Source: Streptococcus sp. WB01_FAA12
GTDB lineage: Bacteria; Bacillota; Bacilli; Lactobacillales; Streptococcaceae
Direction: 5' to 3'
DNA: 64,000 nucleotides
Assembly (NCBI RefSeq): GCF_012843315.1
Contig: NZ_JABAEX010000003.1
Coordinates: 91,865-155,864, forward strand
Part shown: in pieces, positions 59,148 to 64,000 of the stretch
Numbering within the stretch: position 1 is the stretch's first letter
Layout: the number at the start of each line of letters is the position of its first letter
Translations under genes and position numbers: made by a program
Notes under the pieces: generated by a model
Database searches by the model: none
The model's input: the letters and a program-made list of their open reading frames with translations, nothing else
What the model was told of the DNA's origin: nothing

Positions 59148-59759
59148 ATGAAAAGTATCCTCAAAACCTACCCAGTTGTCAGCACTTTAACTTTCATTTG
59201 TTTATTTTTAGGAATTCTCACTTCTATTTATGGGAATGCTATGTACGACCTATTGGCCTTTCATTCAAAACCAGTGTATTATTGGCAGTATATGAGTGGA
59301 ACCTTGATGCATGGAAGTAAAGGAGCCCCCCTCTGGTTTTTATGGGTACATCTGTTTTTAAATGGGCTCATGATTCTACCTTTTGGCGGACTGCTGGAAA
59401 GGAAAAGAGGCTCCAAACATGTCTTGGTTATTTTTGTTACTGCGACAGTCGTCTCTTCTATCGCCTTTCACTTGTTAACACTGGGGCAAAAAATTCAGGC
59501 GACTGGGATTTCTGCGGTTGGTTATGCTTTTATAACTGGAGGAGTCATGCTCCTATTAAATATATGGAAAGAATTTTCATGCACCGTAAAACTGTTTTAT
59601 CTTTTCTTAATCCTTCTATCTAGCCTGATGCTTTTACCAATGATCACCGGATGGATTTCTACCTTCTTGCATCTTTCGGGGATTGCTAGTTACCTTTTGC
59701 TTTTATCCTCAGCCACTGCCTTAAGGAAAATGCTTAAGGCATCCGTTGATTCATCATGA
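59148..59759 (+). CDS. Rhomboid-family membrane protein
   Basis: 203 aa, six hydrophobic helices. GISAVGYAFITGG near residue 125 corresponds to the GxSG catalytic loop (here GISA), and FLHLSGIASY near residue 175 holds the His of the Ser-His dyad. Smaller residues than GASG leave activity uncertain; the family cleaves membrane proteins within their helices. Preceded by an extended -10 and followed by a terminator, monocistronic. Confidence 0.7.
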   Translation: MKSILKTYPVVSTLTFICLFLGILTSIYGNAMYDLLAFHSKPVYYWQYMSGTLMHGSKGAPLWFLWVHLFLNGLMILPFGGLLERKRGSKHVLVIFVTATVVSSIAFHLLTLGQKIQATGISAVGYAFITGGVMLLLNIWKEFSCTVKLFYLFLILLSSLMLLPMITGWISTFLHLSGIASYLLLLSSATALRKMLKASVDSS

Positions 59760-59771
59760 TATTAAGATTTA

Positions 59772-59808
59772 CAGACATTCAAGAATTTTCTCTTGGATGT
59801 CTTTTTTA
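59772..59808 (+). terminator. Terminator after the rhomboid-like gene
   Basis: GACATTCAAGA ... TCTTGGATGTC stem followed by TTTTTT. Confidence 0.75.
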
Positions 59809-59985
59809 TTCAAAATAGATAAGTGTTACTGCTTAAACTTGATTTTCCCAGTGGACAATCGTTCGCTTTTTTTATATAATAAAACTAAACCGAATTGGTT
59901 GAGTGTTGAAAGTGTAAGCTCAACCGTCGATTTGTCTTTCTAAGGGATATAATGTCCATTAAAGCGTCACACTAGGAGGTGAATC

Positions 59986-60672
59986 ATGTATCAACCAGAA
60001 AAACTCAAGGCTCGGAGAAAAGAGTTAAAATTGACACAGAAGGAAATTGCAGACCAGTTGGGGATTAGTTTTCAGGCTTATTCAGCCTGGGAACGTGGCA
60101 TTAAGGAGCCTTCTAAAGAGAAGGTTGCTCAGCTAGAGAAGATTTTAAAAGTCGCAAAAGGGTATTTCACCCAAATCGAAATTGTCCGTCTTTACGATAG
60201 TCTTTCCAAGCAAGGAAAGGAAAAGGTTGTTCTCTATGCTCGCAACCTAGCTCAAGAGGAACAAGCCCAGAAGGTTACGGCTATGCCAGAGCGTCTCTAC
60301 GAGTACCGTGTCTATGAACGCATGTCAGCAGGGATCGGGGCTTCGGTTTATGATGATCGAAACTTTGATACGGTTTATTTCAATGAAGAACTGGCTCATG
60401 ATTTTGCTTCATGGGTGGCTGGGGACTCCATGGAACCTAAATATCAAAATGGCTCCGTGGCTCTGATTCGGGAAACAGGATTTGATTATGATGGGGCTGT
60501 TTATGCAGTGGTTTGCAATAACCAGACCTATATCAAACGGGTTTATCGTGAGGAAGATGGCTTGCGTCTGGTCTCTATCAATCCTAAATACAAGGATATT
60601 TTCATCTCCTATGAGGAGGATCCTCGGATTGTGGGGATTATCGTTGGGAATTTTGTACCAATGGAGGGCTAG
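59986..60672 (+). CDS. HdiR-like SOS repressor (XRE HTH + S24 peptidase)
   Basis: 228 aa. N-terminal XRE helix-turn-helix (LKARRKELKLTQKEIADQLGISFQAYSAWERG) and C-terminal LexA/UmuD-like S24 domain: cleavage-type Ala-Gly in MSAGIGASV near residue 112, catalytic Ser in WVAGDSMEPKYQNG near 150, and Lys in NQTYIKRVY near 190. Known for HdiR: RecA-stimulated self-cleavage derepresses translesion genes in streptococci lacking LexA. RBS GGAGGTG. The next gene, umuC-like, starts 4 bp after its stop. Confidence 0.88.
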   Translation: MYQPEKLKARRKELKLTQKEIADQLGISFQAYSAWERGIKEPSKEKVAQLEKILKVAKGYFTQIEIVRLYDSLSKQGKEKVVLYARNLAQEEQAQKVTAMPERLYEYRVYERMSAGIGASVYDDRNFDTVYFNEELAHDFASWVAGDSMEPKYQNGSVALIRETGFDYDGAVYAVVCNNQTYIKRVYREEDGLRLVSINPKYKDIFISYEEDPRIVGIIVGNFVPMEG

Positions 60673-60675
60673 CTT

Positions 60676-62091
60676 ATGGGCTACTTTGATTATTCCAGAG
60701 AGCCCAAAAGTGATATTGCCTTTGTCGATATGAAATCCTTTTATGCCAGTGTCGAGTGTGTGAAAAGGGGATTGCATCCGCTGAAGACCTCACTTTGTGT
60801 CATGAGTCGCGCGGATAATTTTACTGGCCTGATCCTAGCCTCCTCTCCCATGTTTAAGAAGATTTTTGGCAAGTCAAATGTTGGTCGGGCCTATGATCTG
60901 CCCTTTGATATCAAGACCCGCAAATTTTCCTATTATAATGCCAGAAAGCAAGGGTTACCTACCGACTCGGACTATGTGCGCTATATTGAAGATTGGGCCC
61001 AAGTCACCTTGATTGTGCCACCTCGGATGGACGAGTATATCGCAGTCAATATGGAAATCCAGCGAATCTTTCAAAATTATGGCAGTCCAGATGATATTTA
61101 TCCTTACTCTATCGATGAGGGCTTTATTGATCTGACTAGTTCGCTTAATTATTTTGTCCCAGACAGGCAGATTTCTCGCAAAGACAAGCTGGATATGCTT
61201 TCCGCTCGTATCCAGAGGGATATTTGGAGGCAGACAGGGATCTACTCTACGGTGGGTATGTCCAATGCCAATCCCTTACTAGCCAAGTTGGCTCTGGATA
61301 ATGAGGCTAAGCACACTCCGACCATGAGGGCCAACTGGTCTTATCAAGACGTGGAAGAGAAGGTCTGGGCTATTCCCAAGATGACGGATTTTTGGGGGAT
61401 TGGCAGGCGGATGGAGAAACGCTTGCATACTCTAGGGATTTTTTCTATCAAGGAATTGGCAACCAGCAATCCAGACCAGCTAAAGAAAGCTCTCGGTCAG
61501 GCTGGCCTGCGTTTGTGGTTTCATGCTAACGGGATTGATGAGAGCAATGTTCATAAGCCCTATAAAGCCAAGTCTCAAGGTTTGGGAAATTCTCAAATCT
61601 TGCCGAGAGACTACGTGAAGTTACGGGATATCGAAATTATTCTCCGAGAAATGGCAGAGCAGGTGGCTATTAGACTGAGAAGAGCGGGCAAGAAAACAAC
61701 CCTTGTCTCTATCTATGTTGGTTTCTCTAAACAGGAGGTCAGGCCGTCTATTCACACACAAATGAAGGTCGAACCTACCAATAATACCGCTATCTTAACG
61801 GATTATGTTTTGAAGCTATTTCATAACAAATACACTTCTGGAGCGGTCAGAAGTGTCGGAGTCAACTATTCAGGATTTGTGGACGAGTCCTTTAGTCTGC
61901 TCTCTCTCTTTGATGATGTTGACAAGTTAGAAAAAGAAGAAAGGCTCCAGACGGCTATTGACTCCATTCGGGAACAATTTGGTTTCACTTCTCTCTTAAA
62001 GGCCAATGCACTGGAAGAAGCCTCTAGGAGTCTTGCCAGAAGCAAGCTGATTGGGGGGCATTCTGCTGGAGGATTAGATGGATTACAATGA
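60676..62091 (+). CDS. umuC: Y-family translesion DNA polymerase (UmuC-like)
   Basis: 471 aa. Motifs: IAFVDMKSFYASVECVKRG (metal Asp near residue 14) and YPYSIDEGFIDLTSSL (SIDE metal site near residue 138). FWGIGRRMEKRLHTLGIFSIKELA is the HhH thumb region, and a little-finger domain follows. Full length for UvrX/UmuC of Gram-positives. Error-prone bypass under SOS control by the upstream HdiR-like repressor; overlaps the YolD-like gene by 4 bp. Confidence 0.92.
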   Translation: MGYFDYSREPKSDIAFVDMKSFYASVECVKRGLHPLKTSLCVMSRADNFTGLILASSPMFKKIFGKSNVGRAYDLPFDIKTRKFSYYNARKQGLPTDSDYVRYIEDWAQVTLIVPPRMDEYIAVNMEIQRIFQNYGSPDDIYPYSIDEGFIDLTSSLNYFVPDRQISRKDKLDMLSARIQRDIWRQTGIYSTVGMSNANPLLAKLALDNEAKHTPTMRANWSYQDVEEKVWAIPKMTDFWGIGRRMEKRLHTLGIFSIKELATSNPDQLKKALGQAGLRLWFHANGIDESNVHKPYKAKSQGLGNSQILPRDYVKLRDIEIILREMAEQVAIRLRRAGKKTTLVSIYVGFSKQEVRPSIHTQMKVEPTNNTAILTDYVLKLFHNKYTSGAVRSVGVNYSGFVDESFSLLSLFDDVDKLEKEERLQTAIDSIREQFGFTSLLKANALEEASRSLARSKLIGGHSAGGLDGLQ

Positions 62092-62450
62092 TTGATCGTT
62101 CTTATTTACCTTTTCAATCTGCGCGAGACTATCAAGATCCAGGTATGCAGAAGTGGATGGGCTTTTTCCTCTCAGAGCATACCAGCTCGCTTGGTGAAGA
62201 AAAAAATCGTGTTGATTTTTCGACGAATTTGGATTCAGTCGAGAAACTACTCTTGCTTTCTCAGCTTTATGTTGGGCAACTGAAGGGATGCTTTGTGGTC
62301 AAGGAAAAGAAACAGAAAACCACTATCATTGGTGAAGTGAAAGAGTTGTCCTCTAAAACCTTATCTATTAGAACAAACGAGGGATATAGGTTGATAGAGG
62401 TTGCAGATGTTTTAGAAATTCAACTGTTGGAGGAGGAGATTGATGATTAG
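62088..62450 (+). CDS. YolD-like protein
   Basis: 120 aa: DPGMQKWMGFFLSEHTSSL near the start and GEVKELSSKTLSIRTNEGYRLIEVADVLEIQLL at the end follow the YolD layout (GM.KW..F.L.EH; SH3-like C-terminal strands). YolD genes usually accompany umuC/uvrX genes in Firmicutes, as here. Probably a regulator of the polymerase. ATG overlaps the umuC stop. Confidence 0.7.
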   Translation: MIDRSYLPFQSARDYQDPGMQKWMGFFLSEHTSSLGEEKNRVDFSTNLDSVEKLLLLSQLYVGQLKGCFVVKEKKQKTTIIGEVKELSSKTLSIRTNEGYRLIEVADVLEIQLLEEEIDD

Positions 62451-62577
62451 AAAAGAGCTACATGAAAAAAACTGCAGATGGACCTTGAACTCAACTAGCT
62501 TTGAAGATACGAGCAGAAGAGCGATTTCCATCGCAAGAGATAGTCATATAAGAAAAAAACTTTATAGTTTTTTCTGA
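62443..62577 (+). CDS. 44-aa basic protein (uncertain)
   Basis: MIRKELHEKNCRWTLNSTSFEDTSRRAIS... starts inside the YolD-like gene with AGGAGGAG upstream. Short, basic, no family. It might be the last gene of the SOS operon or chance. Confidence 0.35.
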   Translation: MIRKELHEKNCRWTLNSTSFEDTSRRAISIARDSHIRKKLYSFF

Positions 62578-62652
62578 CAATTTCCTTGAAATCGCAGTTG
62601 AATTTGAAAACACTTATCCTCAATGTTCATCTTATTTATAGATGTATACCAG

Positions 62653-62684
62653 AACATCCATGTGAATTTATGGATGTTTTTTTG
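62653..62684 (+). terminator. Terminator of the SOS operon
   Basis: AACATCCAT ... ATGGATGTT stem followed by seven T. Confidence 0.85.
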
Positions 62685-62695
62685 CTTTCCATTGA

Positions 62696-62726
62696 TAAAA
62701 AAGAGAAGACCAGATGGTCTTCTCCA
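62696..62726 (-). terminator. Terminator of the LPXTG gene
   Basis: GAGAAGACCA / TGGTCTTCTC stem with the T-run on the minus strand, 45 bp beyond the stop. Confidence 0.75.
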
Positions 62727-62770
62727 CGGGGGAACTGAAATAATGGGAAAGAATTAATCAAAGATTTTGA

Positions 62771-64000
62771 TTAGTCTTTGAAATTCTTTTTGAAGATGAG
62801 GAGAGACAAGATAGAAGTAATGGCTGCCAAGAAGAGGAAGGCAGTTGCTTCTTGTTCCCCAGTTTCTGGGAGTTGTCTTTTCTTATCTTCTTTTACTGTA
62901 GTTGCAACAGGAGCTTTTTCATCTTTTACTGGTGAATTGTCTGTTACGACTGGAGTAGGTTTTTCAGTCTCTCTTGGTAGAACGTATTCAGGAAGAGTCA
63001 CAACTGGTGGAGCCTCTGTTCCAACTGAGCTTTGTTTACTACCTACCTCAATCACTCGATCTTGAGCCGGAGTCGATTCTGTTTGGAGAACTTTGCGCTT
63101 GTCACCGTCCACTTCAACATACTCGACTAGCAGACCGTTTTTACCTTCTGATAGGATTTGCTCTTTTCCTTTATCTAGTAGGGTATTTTCGCGATGGATA
63201 GTCTTGAACGGTACGACCTTATTGACAATTTCCAAACTTGGAAGTGTAAAGACAAGGTTCTTAACTCCTTCTTCAGGAGATGAAGAAGTAATCGGTTTTT
63301 CCGGTTGAGCTGGTTTCTCCGGTTGAGCTGGTTTTTCCGGTTGAGCTGGTTTTTCAGGCTCAGCTGGTTTTTCAGGCTCAGCTGGTTTCTCCGGTTGAGC
63401 TGGTTTTTCCGGTTGAGCTGGTTTTTCCGGTTGAACTGGTTTCTCAGGCTCGGCTGGTTTCTCCGGTTCAGCTGGTTTCTCAGGCTCAGCTGGTTTCTCA
63501 GGCTCAGCTGGTTTCTCCGGTTCAGCTGGTTTTTCAGGCTCAGCTGGTTTTTCAGGCTCAGCTGGTTTTTCCGGTTCAGCTGGTTTTTCCGGTTCAGCTG
63601 GTTTCTCCGGTTGAGCTGGTTTTTCAGGCTCAGTCGGTTTTTCAGGTTCAGCTGGTTTTTCCGGTTGAGCTGGTTTTTCCGGTTGAGCTGGTTTTTCCGG
63701 TTGAACTGGTTTCTCAGGCTCGGCTGGTTTCTCAGGTTCAGCCGGTTTTTCCGGTTCAGCCGGTTTCTCCGGTTCAGCTGGTTTCTCAGGCTCAGCTGGT
63801 TTCTCAGGCTCAGCTGGTTTTTCCGGTTCAGCCGGTTTTTCCGGTTCAGCCGGTTTTTCCGGTTGAGCTGGTTTTTCCGGTTGAGCTGGTTTCTCAGGTT
63901 CAGCCGGTTTTTCCGGTTGAGCTGGTTTTTCCGGTTGAGCTGGTTTCTCAGGTTCAGCCGGTTTTTCCGGTTGAGCTGGTTTTTCCGGTTGAGCTGGTTT
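62771..64000 (-). CDS. Large LPXTG surface protein with PAEPEK/PAQPEK repeats and G5 domain, C-terminal part
   Basis: The frame is open to the window edge, so the N-terminus lies beyond 64000. Read toward the C-terminus: about 39 tandem hexapeptides PAEPEK/PAQPEK (18-bp units, 64000 down to about 63298), a G5 domain (LEIVNKVVPFKTIHRENTLLDKGKEQILSEGKNG...), a Pro/Thr linker, the sorting motif LPETG, a membrane helix and KKNFKD. Sortase-anchored; the proline-rich repeats form an extended wall-spanning stalk. The enzyme or adhesin part is outside the window, so the product cannot be named. Confidence 0.88.
   Translation of the reverse strand, partial: KPAQPEKPAQPEKPAEPEKPAQPEKPAQPEKPAEPEKPAQPEKPAQPEKPAEPEKPAEPEKPAEPEKPAEPEKPAEPEKPAEPEKPAEPEKPAEPEKPVQPEKPAQPEKPAQPEKPAEPEKPTEPEKPAQPEKPAEPEKPAEPEKPAEPEKPAEPEKPAEPEKPAEPEKPAEPEKPAEPEKPAEPEKPVQPEKPAQPEKPAQPEKPAEPEKPAEPEKPAQPEKPAQPEKPAQPEKPITSSSPEEGVKNLVFTLPSLEIVNKVVPFKTIHRENTLLDKGKEQILSEGKNGLLVEYVEVDGDKRKVLQTESTPAQDRVIEVGSKQSSVGTEAPPVVTLPEYVLPRETEKPTPVVTDNSPVKDEKAPVATTVKEDKKRQLPETGEQEATAFLFLAAITSILSLLIFKKNFKD
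63298..64000 (-). repeat. 18-bp tandem repeat array (PAEPEK/PAQPEK coding)
   Basis: About 39 units of 18 bp alternating between variants ending in GAG/GAA (Glu) and CAA (Gln) codons. Likely to vary in copy number between strains by slipped-strand recombination. Confidence 0.9.

Noticed and set aside
63298..64000. CRISPR-like repeat array
   Set aside because: Units are contiguous 18-bp codon repeats without unique spacers and encode PAEPEK/PAQPEK in one open frame.

Overview
The window looks like a Streptococcus chromosome, probably mitis group. This is inferred from the housekeeping genes (pheT, rplM with its leader, rpsI), low GC, LPXTG surface proteins, and the HdiR/UmuC/YolD block. No rRNA, tRNA or CRISPR array was found.

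Layout. (1) 1-5.1 kb is core genome: the 3' part of pheT, an ABC export pair, and rplM-rpsI. (2) 5.1-10.3 kb is a minus-strand integrative mobilizable element (IME) integrated at the 3' end of rpsI. It carries a tyrosine integrase, an excisionase, a Rep_2 (pMV158 RepB-type) HUH replicase/relaxase, an FtsK/TcpA-like coupling ATPase, a sigma-like regulator, and a rolling-circle nick hairpin. (3) About 10.33-57.69 kb is a complete plus-strand conjugative element. I read it as a TnGBS-like ICE because its only recombinase is an ISLre2/UPF0236-type DDE transposase at the extreme right end, and the element stops about 17 bp upstream of a sigma-A promoter. It contains a left block of small unknown genes around a primase-type Rep, an oriT-like region with ribbon-helix-helix accessory proteins, two nucleases and a MobL/MobP2-type relaxase, a 1959-aa polyvalent protein, topoisomerase I/III, a Clp-type ATPase, a pSK41/pIP501-like type IV secretion system (T4SS), two LPXTG proteins including an antigen I/II adhesin, an SSB, a BRCT protein, a ParA/RHH/RepA_N replicon module, and the transposase. 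(4) 57.7-59.1 kb is a scar region: a sigma-A promoter with overlapping small RNAs, a hairpin, a 5'-truncated AEC transporter, and two further copies of rpsI 3'-end sequence, so the IME and ICE look nested or accreted. (5) 59.1-64 kb is chromosome again: a rhomboid-like protein, a HdiR-UmuC-YolD SOS operon, and the C-terminal part of a large repeat-rich LPXTG protein on the minus strand.

How it works together. Seven operon heads in the ICE share one unusual promoter: TGTCCCTTTA placed 26-27 bp upstream of the -10 box, with no normal -35, and a start codon 29-38 nt after the -10. These control nearly all transfer genes: mobilisation support, relaxase helper, topoisomerase/Clp, pilus and adhesins, coupling protein, VirB6 and VirB4. 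A second dispersed motif, the palindrome AAGTTATATAACTT, recurs at operon heads, around the parA promoter and at the right end, and may be read by the ParA/RHH pair. The IME and ICE also share a 12-bp oriT-like word, suggesting that the IME may exploit the machinery of this kind of ICE.

Limits: all family calls are from reading translated motifs. The left end of the ICE and the activator of the TGTCCC promoters were not identified.
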